Positions 33,612-47,900 of a stretch of DNA of 64,000 nt are shown here, piece after piece. The stretch is taken from positions 10,851,726 to 10,915,725 of the forward strand of contig OZ024876.1 in assembly GCA_964017185.1 (NCBI GenBank), in the 5' to 3' direction. A program made the position numbers and the translations under genes. Source of the DNA: Rugalucina vietnamica (taxonomy: Eukaryota > Mollusca > Bivalvia > Lucinida > Lucinidae). Position 1 is the stretch's first letter, and each line of letters opens with the position of its first letter. Under the pieces are notes generated by a model, which saw only the letters and a list, made by a program, of their open reading frames with translations, was not told the origin of the DNA and ran no database searches.

Positions 33612-34087
33612 CAGTTACGTGCCAAATTAATGTCCACAACGTCCGAAACTCCATAGACTTCAATGTATTTTCATGTTCACAAGAAACAATATTCTGCCTC
33701 TCCCTGTCAACATATTCTGATGCTTTTGGTGTCATTTGAAAGGTAAATAATAAAAGCAATAAATAAGATGTTTTGATGGAGATTCGACATTGCACTTTTC
33801 ATATGCAACCGTTTAAAATTTTATAAAATTTTGAAAAAGCCATTTTCCAATTGACGTCAATGGTGGCGTTGCCCAAAAATTGTCAAAAAATTACGACTTT
33901 AAAACCCGTGAATAGAATTGAATGAAAATACCTTGTTTATTGCTGTATTCATGTACCTTTCAAATGACACCACAATCATGAAAATATGTTGAGCAGGAGA
34001 GGCAGGATAATTTGTCTAGTGGGCAAGAAAATACATTGAAGTCTATGGAAATTTCGACGTTGTGGACATTAATTTGGCACGTAACTG
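33612..34087. mobile_element. Tc1/mariner-like MITE, 476 bp
   Basis: Starts CAGTTACGTGCCAAATTAAT with the reverse complement at the right end; inverted ends extend about 130 bp. Flanked by TA (33610-33611, 34088-34089). No transposase. Confidence 0.8.
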
Positions 34088-34179
34088 TATTATGGCCAAC
34101 TCCACTCCTAACCCAAATCATCAGGCTCATACATCCCTTACCCTTAATGCTGTAAGGCAATATCACTGAAACATGAAAT

Positions 34180-34414
34180 GAGCCACGACGCGAGAAAACC
34201 GGTCGTCGGGGTTTCCGACCAGGTCTGACACAAACCGGCCTGTACAGTCCCAGAAGCAGGCTAGAGGCTTGAAATTTGGGCTATAAGTAGAAGAGGAATT
34301 GTACTATCCGTGTGGCGAAAACAAAGGCGCTGATCAGCTTCGCAGTTACTGCGAAGCTGATCTGCGCCTTTGTTTTCGCATAAGCAAAAATCCGATTTTC
34401 TCACGATGTGGCTC
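34180..34414. mobile_element. Hairpin element A, complete copy, AAAT target repeat
   Basis: GAGCCACGACGCGAGAAAAC to ...GATGTGGCTC with the central hairpin. Flanked by AAAT at 34176-34179 and 34415-34418. Confidence 0.85.
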
Positions 34415-34859
34415 AAATTATGTCATAAAACTTTCAGGTCAAAGGTCTGGTAATTCTTAATCCAAATCCGAAAGAAGTATGTTCATAAAGATCTATTAAA
34501 AGAGTATAAAGATAAAAGGCAAAATCACATAACCATGAAATCAGGTAAAACATATTGTGAACAAAGTATGTTCAGATAAGATACAAGTTGAAAACACTGA
34601 ACTATAAAATGAGGTCGCAGTGACCTATAGGGGATGCCTGGTCATACTCACTCAAAATATGAAAGAAGTATGTTCATATTCCCTTTGAGTGTAAAGATAC
34701 AAATCAACCTCATTATAATGTGCCTCACTATAGTGCAGTTTTCAATGTAATGCGGCCATGTCATGGCTCCCAAATTAATTATTTTGCTATATGTTTATTG
34801 TAAATAATGGGAATTATAACACAGTTCACTTATGACACAGTATGTTTCCATGGACCCCA

Positions 34860-35110
34860 TAGATAGTCATGCGCGGATCCAGAGGGGGGACTGGGAATAC
34901 AGGTCAACCCCATTATAACACTATCCATTCGCGGATCCAGAAATTTTCATGAGAGGGGGTCCAACGAAAATGGTAGTTTTTGGTCACAGACGAGGGGAAA
35001 ATGGTAGTTTTTGGTCACAGACGAGGGGGGGTCCAACCCCCCAAAAATCCCGAAATTACCTTTTTTTAGGTAAAATTTTCAAATTCCAGGGGGGGTCCGG
35101 ACCAGGCAAA
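34860..35110. repeat. G-rich dispersed repeat with a short duplication
   Basis: 'cgcggatccagagggggg' and a roughly 31-bp duplication (aaaatggtagtttttggtca at about 34969 and 34999). Function unknown; downstream of the FAM172A stop codon. Confidence 0.5.
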
Positions 35111-35499
35111 ATCACTGGACCATGAAATCAGGTCACAGTGACCTTTAACCACTATGGGGTCAAAGGTCTGGTCATACTCATAATGTGAAGGAAGTATGTT
35201 CATGTATCAATTGAGAGTGACTGTCAAGATTTTGTTCTAGATTTTAACCTTCAAACCCACCCCTTAGCATGGACCCAGGGGTCCAATGCCATGGAATGAA
35301 AACCAACCCTACAGGGTATCAATGGTCCAAGTATGAATGCTTTGTGATGATTGGTTGTCAAGATATGGACTTCTAGAACACTATATTACTTTGCAATGCG
35401 AATGCGCACACACACGGGAATGGGGAAGACCGAGGTAACTACAATAGATCTAGCTCTATGGACTTTGTGCAGTGGAGTTAAAAAATCATCTAAAATCTT

Positions 35500-35948
35500 T
35501 CATAATTCCACTTTCCCTTTCCCATCAGTAGCACTTTCCTCTGAAGTCTGTTTCACATCCGTGTTTAACAACTCTTTTTCCAATTGCTCCACACTGTTTT
35601 CAGTCTTGACTGCTTCCTCATCAAAACTCATCAAATCTTCTGCTTTTTGATCTGCTGCTTGTATACTAGGCTGTTCTGCTGTTACATCACCCTCCCCAAC
35701 TGACGGATTTCCTGGTGTTTCATTGGCTGGTTGTTTCACTTGCCGTTCCGGTGATTCTTCTCCCACCCCTCTAGTTCTGCTGACTAAGTGTTGGGCTTCA
35801 GAGGATGTTGGCCTGTGATAATGAGCATTCTGGGGCTCTCCCATGCTAACACGCTTCTTGGTGGGATCTCTCTGGTCATACTTTTCTTTCAACCAAGTAA
35901 ATATTGACTCCTGTGCTGAATAGCTGGTGTATTCATGTCTGTCTGTAC
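35500..35948 (-). CDS. FAM172A: FAM172A terminal exon with acidic tail ending KVEL
   Basis: Acceptor TTGCATTTGCAG, joining to complete SAGTDRHEYTSYSAQ, then about 130 residues rich in Glu, Ser, Lys and Pro with no domain, stop at 35500. The last residues are GKGKVEL. Human FAM172A ends HEEL, a KDEL-like signal, so a C-terminal ER-retrieval-like end may be kept. A complete element A copy starts 25 bp upstream of the acceptor. Confidence 0.9.
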
Positions 35949-38900
35949 CTGCAAATGCAAAAGTATATTACATGAGCCACATCATGAGAAAACCATTATT
36001 TTGCATATGCGAAAAACAAAGGCGCAGACCAGCTGCGCGGTAACCATGAAGCTGATCAGCGCCTTTGTTTTCACTACAAGTATAGTACAAATCCTCTTCT
36101 TTCTAAATCTTTCTAAATCTAAAATTTCCAGTCTCTAGCCATCTTCAGTGCTTGTACAGCTCGGTTTGTGTTGGACCTGTTGGGAAACCACATTGTTGGT
36201 TTTCTCATGAATCGGCTCATATGTCAATTTCTTATTAAAGTTTACCTGTGTAGCAATTGAATGGAATCATCCAAGAGAAGGTACATGTACCTTTTTGATG
36301 CCTTTAGCAGAGCATGATATTTATTGCCGATTTCACTGGGCACATATGAAACATGCAGAGGTCTGCTTGCAGGTGTGTTCTCTCGGAACGGACATAAAAC
36401 TGAGTGAAGTAAAAGAACTTATTTTATACTTTACAGTGAAAACCAATGCATATCAAAACTTGATAAAATTGGTATTTTCATTGATATGAAATTTCACTGA
36501 TATCAAATCTAACTGATATCAAACATCACTAGTGACCGATATCAGTCTATATCTTCACTGTAGATTCTGACGTTTCAATTTACTTGACGTCATTAAATGT
36601 GTCTCACTTCAGAAATTCAAACGCCTATAACTCCGTTATTTATGAACGAAAACATAAAGTGTAGTTATGCATTTTCTTAAGTTGGAACGTAAGGAACAAT
36701 GTGGTACCAAAATTATTTGCGTTTTCAAAAATTTTGGTTTTTTGCATTTTCACCGCCTGCCTTGTGCATTGGAAAATGCCTGTGTATTGTATAAAATAAA
36801 AAGAAATTTGCTTTTTTTTTTCGGTGAATACCAAATATATTTCATCTCGTGAGTTAAAAACATAAAAATTTTCAATGTGCTGCGCACTTGTGAAAATTCT
36901 GATGTTTTCAACTCACTCGATAAAATATTATTTGGTATTCACCTCAAAAAAGCAAATATCCTCTATATATTAATTTTTACATTAAAGCCAGATGTATGTA
37001 ATTGACCTCACGGTAGAAATTTTTTATTTTTTGCATGTGAGTGTATTTTGATGTCCTACATACGAAAATGAAAAGAAATCGATACCGTTCCGAGCTTGTT
37101 TTCGAGATATTGGCCTTCAAAATCGTCAAATTTGAGAGCGAAAATACATTGACGTCAACGTAAAATGCGATTTTTAGACCCCATTTTTGTTAATTATCTT
37201 GATATATTTCAAAAAATCCACGGTAGGATTTTTTAAAAAACTGATATGTATCAGAGAAATTCCTGAACTACATATAGATAACGAGAAAGTCCTTAGTTAC
37301 CGGATTCGAATTCCTGCTATAGGCGTGCGAAGAGAGGTAGTCGTTGCTGAATTCAGTACATTTTACGTGCGACGTCAATTTTGCGCCAAAATTTCCGACA
37401 CTTTTTAGTATTCAATATTGTTAACTGTCGCGGAAATGTTGTTTTCTTCGAAATAACATGTCCACAATCTATATTTTGAGCAAAAATAATAAAAAAAAAA
37501 TCAAACTTTTTACATTTCTGAAGTCCTTTGCATAATTGTATGGATATAGTCTCGTATTCCAAACGTAAACTGACGCTAGAAATGACGTTTCGAGCGAAAA
37601 CTGATGTTACGAATGCGGCGTAAAAATGACGTTTCGACCCTTAGATACGCACGTTCCTTTGAGCGCCTTCAATTACGTACATCTGTCTTTAAGGAGCAGG
37701 ATAAATTTCAAGCTGAGCTGAGTTGAGAATGAAAAGTGAAAACAAAGATATATTTTGTCCTGACTAGGGTTTGGTTGTACCTGCTGAGATGGTAGGGCAC
37801 TCCCCGGGGTCTACAATCAGCTGGGCATCTAGTTCATCATACGCTGACGCCCAGTTCATTGCCCTCTGTAAATAATGAATAAATCGTCATCAGGATAACA
37901 TGTCCATATTATATATACCCCCTTATACCCCACTTTTATATGGTAAAACCGGGGTGTGCAGGGGTATACCTATTTTTCTCATTTCTGATCTAAAACATAG
38001 ATTGTGGGTACTCGTTAGATAACCACCTCGTTGAGGCTGTTCTCATGTGTACCCACAATCTAATGTTTTTAGCAAAATGGGAAAAAATCACAAATTTTCA
38101 ACTGAAATTTTCAGTAGTTCTATATAATGCATTGGCATGTTTTTATAATGAGTTGGACATAAGGCAAAAACACCAGAGGACCAATGGTCCTGTAAACGCT
38201 CACCTGAGATCTGGAATATGCAACCTCAGCTGACCTTGCCATAAAATAGGTCAAGGTCATCCCAGGGTCATGATTTATACAAACTTTGTAAAGCTCCATT
38301 CACTGATGCTTCAGACAAAGTTTCAAAATCATAGATCTTCAGATTCTCAACAAAATAAGATTTATAAAGGTTTTTGCCATTTATAGCCATGGTGGCCATC
38401 TTGGTCATGTGACCTGGACCATTTTTATTAGCTTTCATTCTCCTTTCCTAACGATGCTCCACATAAAGTTTTGCTTTGATTGGCCATGCAGTATCAGAGA
38501 AGAAAATATTTGAATATTATGGTCATATACATATATATAGCCCCGGGGCAGGGGCAGACAACCCCCTGAGGATATTTTTTTTCAAAAACATAAATCTTCT
38601 GTCCATTCGCATACTCCCAGCAAGTTTCGTCCCATTTAAGTACATTTTACTAATTTTACCCATTCAAATGCATGGGCAACCTATGTTGGCCTTGCAATAA
38701 AATAGGTCAAGGTCATCTCAAGGTCATATTTATATATACATGTACTTTGTAGAGCTCCACTCCCTGATGTTTCATGCAAAGTTTCAAAATCATTGACCTT
38801 CTGGTTCTGGAGAAGAAATTTTTTAAAGATTTTTGCTATTTGTAGTCATGGCGGCCATCTTGGCCATGTGACCTTAAACATTTACATACACTTTCATTCT

Positions 38901-41900
38901 CCCTTCCTAAGAATGCTCCACATAAAGTTTGGCTTTGATTGGCCGAACGGTTTCAGAGAGGATCTTTGAATATTATGGTAATATACATGTATATTGCCCC
39001 GGGGTGGGGGCAGACCTGCCCCTGGGGTCCATTTTTTTCAGAATCATAAATCTTCTGTCAATTTGCCCATTTCCATGAGTTTTTCCCTTCAATTGACATT
39101 TTGACAGTTTTCCCCATTCAAATGCATGGGCGACCTATGTTGACCTTGCCGTAAAATAGGTCAAGGTCATCCCAGGGTCATGATTTACATAAACTTTGTA
39201 GAGCTCCTCCCCCTGATGCTTCATGCCAAGTTTCAAAATCATAGGCCTTCTGGTTCTGGAGAAGATTTTTACAGGTTTTTGCTATTTATATGGTGGCCAT
39301 CTTGGTCATGTGACCTTGACCATTTACATAAACTTTTGTTCCTCCATCCCAAGGATACTACATATAAAATTTGGCTTCGATTGGTCAAAAGGTTACTGAG
39401 AAAATTAAGTTTTACATTTAATTTGTAAATGACCTTTGGCCAAGGTCAAGAAATGACCTTGACCTTTTAAACTCACAACACTTTAGCTCAACATCTTGTC
39501 TGTATCTAGCAACTTTCAAGTCACAGGCTACAAGACTTCCTGAAAAATTCAATGTTTTCACCCTTTTTCCATTGAAAAGCCTATGTAACTAAAATTGAGC
39601 TTGCCGTAAAACAGGCCAAGGTCAACCAAAGGTCATGATTTATATATGCTATGATGGGCCTGAGTCCCCAATGCTACATACCAAGTTTTGTTGAAATCGG
39701 TCCACCGGTTCCAGAGAAGAAGATTTTTTTTGTTTTTTACCATATATGGGCATGGTGGCCATCTTGGTCATGTGACCTGGACCATTTATATAAACTTTCG
39801 CTCCACCTTCCTAAGGATGCTCCACATGAAGTTTGGTTTTGATTGGTCATGCGGTTTCAGAGGAGAATCTTTGAAACCGAGCATGGCCATCCTATAAGCT
39901 CACCTTGTGAGAGTTCAGCTCAGGACAGTGAGTGAGCTAACAAGGAGCTTCACAGATTACACAAGTACTGTATCGTGAATTAACGTTTGTCCTACATATA
40001 TATGTGTTACAGTGACAGACAAACATTTAGGAAGTCTTAGGACGATTTACACGAAATTGCATCAATGAATCATTTCGCAAAGGTAAAATTTAGTCTCAGC
40101 TGAGCTGAACATGAAAAGTTTTATAACCTCGGGGCCTGGTCCCTAGGTTATAAAGCTTTTTTCATGCTCAGCTCAGCTGAGACTAAAATTTATCCTGCTG
40201 ATAAATGTTAAAATGCCAACAATTGTTGGCATTTTAACATTTATCAGCAGGATAAATTACTAGTTTTTGAGTTTTGAACCTAAATTTTCCACTAGTTTTG
40301 ATTATTTCAACATTTATGAGCAGTTGAAATTTCATGCTCAGCTGAGCTGAGCATGAAAAGTTTTATAACCTCGGGGCCTGGTTACCTCTGTATAGAAATC
40401 CCTGACTTCTTGTGGTGCGTTCTGCTGTTTGTAGCTGTGGACGGAATCTGTCAGGGCTATAGCAAACACTCGATCTTCAAACTCACGGATATGTTTCTTA
40501 GCCTACCAATATAGAGCAGCATGGACATATAAGACAAAAATAATTTTGAGTTATCTATCACAAAAAATTCAAGATTTGAGCCACGTCACGAGAAAACCAA
40601 CAATCTGCATATGCGAAAACAAAGGCCCAGATCAGCTTTGTAGTCACGGTAACTGTGAAGCTGATCAGTGCCTTTGTTTTCACTACAAAGGTAGGACAGT
40701 TCCTCTACTTTCTAAATCCAAAATTTCCAGCCTCTAGCTATCTTCTGTGCTTGTACAGCTCGGTTTGTGTCAAACCTGTTCGGAAACCACATTGTTGGTT
40801 TTCTCATGAGGTGCCTCATTTATTACAAGAATGTCTTTCTAATGGCTGACAGAAACTTGCTGTATAACTTCAGAAGACAGCTACATGTTTCAAATTTTGT
40901 GATAAAGAAGTGGAGTGAGTTTTTGAAGGATAAAGGCAATGAGCAGCTGGCTGGTTATATTTGATCTGACTGAGATGAAAAAGGGTTTTAAGCATAACAT
41001 GCCTAAGTTTAAATCTGACTTATAAACCAGGGTCCAGAATTACGCTGCCCATAAGGTTAAGTCCTATCTTTTATAGTTAACTATCTTAACTTAAAGGGAG
41101 GATTGTAATTTTGGGCCCAGACTATAAGAATGTCTTAATCTTAAAAAGATGTGCACAAGCTTAAAGCATAATTATACAGTATTCTATATCTTCGTCACCA
41201 TTGAACTTGTTCAATGACAAGCCAACAAGAGGAAGTAAATATACACACTTTATATAACTTTTATATAGAAAAACTGTGGTTTGCAGGGGTATACCTAATT
41301 TTCTTATTTTTGATCCAAAACATACATGATGTATGTTTTGGATCAAAAATAAGAAAATAAAGTATACCCCTGTAACATTGTGGGTACTTGTTAGAACCGC
41401 CTCACCGAGTACACACATGTACACACAATGTATGTTTTGAGCAAGAATATTAAAAAAATCAATTTTTTTCAATGAAATTTTAAATTTTTACTTCTAAAGA
41501 AATCTCTGTATATTGCATGGGCAAGTTTTCATAATGTTGCTATAATTTCTTACCACTTCTAGAGTACATATTCCCCCAAAGCTGTGAGCAACAATAGCAA
41601 CATTCTTGGCTCGTGCTCTCTGAACAAACTCATGCCATATTGACTCCACATGTTCCTCTGGTGTGGAGCTACCCTAGAAAAACAAAACAAAAACAGGAAA
41701 TAGCATATGAGCCACTACATGAGAAAACCAACAATTTGGGTTTCCGACCAGTTCTGACACAAACCTGACCAGTCACAGAAGCATGCTAGAAGCTCAAAAT
41801 TGCTTATATAAGAAGAAAAGTGATTGTACTAACATGCATAGGCCAAAACAAAGATGCTGATTAGCTGAACAGCTTTGTTTCTTTGTTTTCGCCTATGCAT

Positions 41901-44900
41901 GTTGTTGGTTTTCTTATGCGGCAGCTCATATGAGTAACATGGTTATACTGCCAAAAAAACTTATGGGACTTCTGAACAGGCCATATATAAACCTAGGTTG
42001 GCCCAACCATTTGTATAGAATTACTCTTTTTATTTTTATTGAAATGATGTTTCTGGTTACGTCATTCTGTGCAACGTCTCTATAAGATAAGATAAGATAA
42101 GATAAGATAAGATAAGATAAGATAAGATAAGATAAGATAAGATAAGATAAGATAAGATAAGATAAGATAAGATAAGATAAGATAAGATAAGATAAGATAA
42201 GATAAGATAAGATAAGATAAGATAAGATAAGATATTTTTATTCCAATCATGGACCATAACATGGTATGAAATATGCTTAATAATGCTGAACATAACGAAA
42301 ATAACAAAATATCTCATTAAGTTGATTAGTGGAACAAAAAATATACATATACATTTACACAAATACAAAAATATCACAATGAACATATTCATAGTTATGA
42401 TGCAACAATATCTGTCATAATAACCAAACTGGTCAGAAAATCCATATGATAATCTTATCCACATAGAGTAAAACATGTATACACAAATTGTCCATATCTA
42501 TTCAAAATGTCTTCATTTTCGCACGTCATCAGCCAGATAAATTTATCATGACTACTTAAGGAAACAAAATTTGGAACTTTACGATTTATGTGATCAAAAA
42601 ATTCAAGTCTTTCGCGGTTATAAAAAGAACAATCACAAATAAAATGTACTTGGTCTTCTACTTCATTCTGAAAACATTTTTTACATAATCTATCACTAAC
42701 TTGTTTTTTGCTATATCTTCCACTTTCTATTTCTAACTTGTGTGCACTAATTCTTAATTTTGTAAGAGCTTGATGATGGTTACGGTCTTTTACGATATCT
42801 AAATAAATCTCTTTTTGAAACAATGACTTGAAATTATAGAAAGTCCTTAATTTCCCCTTTTTGATTATCGCTTCATCTTGCAATTTATTACACCACAATT
42901 CTTTATACATATTTTTTAATGAAAATTTCCCTTTATTACAATTTGTTTCATCTACATTTATTTCTTTGAGAATAGTATTTACACCTAAAAACCATGACTT
43001 GTCGCCTGATTGATGCAGTTTCTTACTAACAAGTAAAGTTTGACCAACTAAGGAGTCTTCGCTTTTCTGACACGCATAAAAATAATATTTCAATATGTTA
43101 TTACAAAAATCAACATAGATTGGACACTAACTGTTGGGGTTAAAATAAACCAGACTTGGAGTATCAGCTTCAGAAAATAAAGACATTTTTCTCCAGCTAT
43201 TAAGAAAACCAGGGGACGGATGGTTCTGTGAATACTCACCTGTAGTACATGTTTGAATATACCGTAAAAATTCTATCAAACATCCATACTCTAATAAATG
43301 CACATCTCCCTATTTGGATGCACCAAATGGCCATTTTATCTGCGAGTTTTGGAATTCCAGGAGCCTCTAATTAATACCCACTTTGAAAATGTTGGGGAAA
43401 ATCCTAAATTTTTAAGCAGTAAATTTCTAACTTTGCGCTTAAACCATATAACACACAAGTCAATTTTTTTCTCTTGTAGTCCGAATAAATGGCATTTATA
43501 AACAAAAGTCCTGTCTGGGGTAGATCGAGGACCACCAATAATTTCAAATCCTATATATGAATGCTTGAACATTGCCCAACAGTGTAGCCGCCAATAAACG
43601 CCCATCCCCTTCTATAGAAAATGCATTGTTTATAATAAATGCCCTGGCGTTTAATAGAACTTTTACAGTATCAATAAATTCATGTTTTAATATTATGGTC
43701 ATTCACATGCATAAGGTTCCAGGGTAGGAGCAAGTTTCTGTTTGGCATGATGTTATATTATTGATGGATGCTTTAGTTTTTGGTATGTCTTACTCTGATC
43801 TTGACTGGCTCTTTCTTTTTCTTGCCTTTCACTGTCACGTCGACAGAGTTGATATTGGTGTTGGCTACCAGTACTGCGTAGCCATTCTCTCGCGCCCACT
43901 TGATGTAGGGCAACTGGCTCCCTTTGTCAATATTATCATTGATGATTAACCTGGAGGAAACAGCAAACACATTTGAGACTTACAATCTATGTTTTGAGAA
44001 AACAAAAATAAGAAAACTACAAATAATTTTCAACTAAAATTTCATTTTTATAAATGAAAAAATCTCTGTCCAATGCATGGATGAGTTTTTGTGATGCAGT
44101 ATGACTTACCTTCTAGCCCACTGCCCAGCCCTGACAGCCCCTGAACCATGGACCAAGATCAGCAGTTTATCCTCGTTGGTGTACAGATCACCACTTATAA
44201 ACACAAACGTCTGGGGCTCACTGTCATTCTTGTCTGGCTAGAAAACATTAGGAAAACATGCCCATGTATTATACATAGTTTTTCATAAGTTGTAAAAATT
44301 GAAAATTTTCAGCAGAAAATCATTGATATGTTTATTGTTTTTGCTCAAAACATATATTATGGGCAAATGTTAGAACTGCCTTGCCGAGGCAATTCAAACG
44401 AGAACCCACAATCTATGTTTTGGAGCAAAAAGAAGAAAAATAGGTATACCTCTGCATACCCCTGTTTTGCTGTATAAAATTGGGGTATAAGGGGTTATAT
44501 GTTACCAAAATGTTAATCTGATGAAGCATGTCCATGAAAAGTAGACCCCTTTGAACCCCAATTTTTTTTTATAGAAAAAATTGGGTTTACAGTGGTATAC
44601 AAGTTTTCTTTATTTTTGATCTAACACATAGATTGTGGGTACTCGTTATAACCACCTCATGGTGTATGTTTTGAGTAAAATATCAAAATTTTCAACTAAA
44701 AAATTCCAACTTTTACAACTTTTTACAAAATTCTATACTTTGAATGGTTGTGTTTAACTATTGTCTGTGTTGTGAGTTAAGGATGTTCGCTGCTAACATT
44801 TGACATTTCGGAACTTCCGGTTTTTCTTTTGTTGAATATCTCGAAAACGGTTGCAGATATTTTTCTAATATTTTTTATTTGGATACATATTGATGATATG

Positions 44901-47900
44901 CATTGAATGAGCCATGAAAATTGTCAGTCTAAGGAACTTCATTTTTTTACCCCATTTTCTGCAACTTTTCAGAAAATTTTAGTTGTCAGTAAAATTTAGG
45001 GGGTAGGGTAGATTAAACTTGAATATTACACATCTTCAAATTAATTGCACGAGTTCGATGTTTGTTTAAGCAGCAGTATATGTGTATATAGTCTTCGAAG
45101 TCGGTTTTTCTGTCTTTGGTGTGCTAGTTTTAGAATTTTGGGTGGTTTTATGAAATGGGCTTTAAGAAACAAAACAGACGAAAAAAGGCTTAAAATGGCG
45201 ATTTTCAAGTCGTTGGTTCTCTCTTATATGCACACTACCCTATATATTTCTTTCTTTTATTCGAACAATAGTACGAAGTTCTATCTTGTGTGAAAATTCA
45301 AGAAAAAGTTTGAATCTACAAATATGGGTTTGGCACATTTCAAAATATTGATTTTTTCCGACTTTTCAAGTATGGGGGTAGAGTTGGAAAACGACTCGTA
45401 AAATTTTGTCATCCACTTCAAGTTGCAAATTTTTCATTGCTTTTGGTCCAAAATAGTCTGCATTACGTAAATATTATGAATTTTGAAAGCATTCTAGGTG
45501 TATTTTTGTTCAAGACAGGTATGTTTCAAATAATTGAAAATTAAATAATTTTTTCTGAATTTAAAACAAAGTGTTCAGAGGACTCATTCACAGTCACAGG
45601 CCTGTAACTCGAAAAAATGCACACTACCCTATACTTATTTTGTTTTCAAATGTCTTGTGTTGTAATTTGGAATCAAAAAAGATTAGAAAAAAAGTTTGAA
45701 TACTTTTTCATTGGCAGCGAACATCCTTAAGGTCATTGTCAACAATTTCTCAGTTATGTTGTGATGGAACCACACTTCCTTTGCATTAACTATTACCTTG
45801 GGGAGTTTATGCATCTTGATCAATGACATAACAAACATAAGAATAAAGGTGCTGCGTTATGAGAAAACCAACATTTTGCATATGCAAAAACAAAGGCGCA
45901 GATCAGCTTCGCAGTTACTGCAAAGCTGATCTGTGTCTTTGTTTTTGCTATATGGATAGTACCATTCTTCTACTTTCTAAATCCGAAATTTCCAGCCTCT
46001 ATCTGACGTCTGTGACTGTACAGCCCGGTTTGTGTTGGACCTGGTCAGAAACCACAATGTTAGTTTTCTCATGTCACTGCTCAAATCTCATCGAGTTGTT
46101 ACCCTTAAAATGCAGACAAGACTATAATAAGGTTATAATTTTGTATTAATAAATTCAAATACTAATTGGGAGTTGGTATGGTGGGCAGCAACTCTACTTT
46201 TATTATAATACAGATATTTGAGTTACAGTATTCCTAAACACTAGATAGAAACAATGTGGTAGACCTTTGCAATTTTTATAATGAATTTATAGTCAGTTCC
46301 GTTAATTTGTACTTACAAAATACATGTACATCAGGTTTAGTGGGTCATGTTTGACACTTAAGAAATTAGATTGATTGATTTCTTTATTTCTTCCTTTTGC
46401 ACCTAGGCTGGACAATGACCAGAGTAGCACATGTCACAGACTCTACTAAAATGACTGCAATTTGCTCGTCATTACAGTATACCTTGAACATGTTTTATTT
46501 ATTTTATTTATTTATACAATATTTAAAGAGGTGTACACTTTTAGCTTATAAGCCATTCTACCAAGTGGCCCTCTATAATATTGACATTGCAACTTATTAT
46601 ACAATCTATAAATAGCATGTCTCACATTTGTTCAAATGGTGATCATGATCAACCAATGATGTGGCATCTGACCTAGGTGTGCACTGTATATCAGACCTAG
46701 AAACTACAGGACATTGAGGACAATGTTAAATAAATGATCTTGTCATTTCTTCTCTCAGTAATTCTGGTTAGCAATCTTTAGTTTAATTGGTATGATAAAG
46801 AGTTTTTCTGAGTTTGTCTTTCCTTCTAATTAGTACAGCCATTAACAACCAGAGGACCAATGGTCCTGTAAATGCTCACCTGAGATCTGCTGCATATACC
46901 AATAAACATGTTTGAATATTATGGTATTTAACTCCAGTGCAGGGGCAGATGAAGCCCTTGGCCATTTTCTTTTTTCAGATTCTTCAAAATTCTGTCCATT
47001 TGCCAATTTCCTGCTGGCTTTTCCCTTCAAATGACATTTTAACAGTTTTCCCAATTCAAATGCATAGGCAACCCATGTTGACCTTGCCATTTATATAAAC
47101 ATTGGAGTGCTTTAGCCATCGATGCTTCACGCCATGTTTCCTTGAAATCAGTCTATTGCTTTCAGAGAAGAACATTTTTGATGGATTTTTACCATATATG
47201 GGCATGGCGGCCATCTTTGTCATGTGACCTACATTATTTATATACACATTGATTCCCCTATTATATAGATGCTTCACATAAAATTTGGCTTTGATTGGCC
47301 AAGCCGTTTCAGAGGAGAAGACGTTTGAAAATTATGGAAATATACATGTATATTGCCCCGGGGTGGGGGCAGACCTGCCCCTGGGGTCCATTTTTTTCAG
47401 AATCATAAATCTTCTGTCCTATTTCCCATTTCCTGCAAGACTTTCACTTTAAATTACATTTTAAAAGTTTTCCCCATTCAAATGCACTGGCGACCTATGT
47501 TGACCTCGCCGTAAAATAGGTCAAGGTCATCACAGGGTCATGACTTATATATACATTGTAGTGCTTGAGCCATCAATGCTTCAAGCCAAGTTTTATGCCA
47601 ACTTTTGTTGAAATCGGTCAACCGGTTCTGGAGAAGAAGATTTTTGATGGGTTTTTACCATATATGGACATGGTCATGTGACCTGGATTTTTTATATACA
47701 TATTTATTACCCCTTCCTATTGATGCTTCACATAAAATTTGGCTTTGATTGGCCAAGTGGTTTCAGAGGAGACGACGTTTGAATTTTATGGAGATATACA
47801 TGTATATTGCCCCGAGGTGGGGGCACATGAGCCCCTGGGGTCCAATTATTTTCAGAATCATTAATATTCAGTCTTACTGCCCATTTCCTGCAAGACTTTC

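Noticed and set aside
42057-42476. Frames reading YLILSYLIL repeats
   Set aside because: Translation of the GATAA microsatellite.
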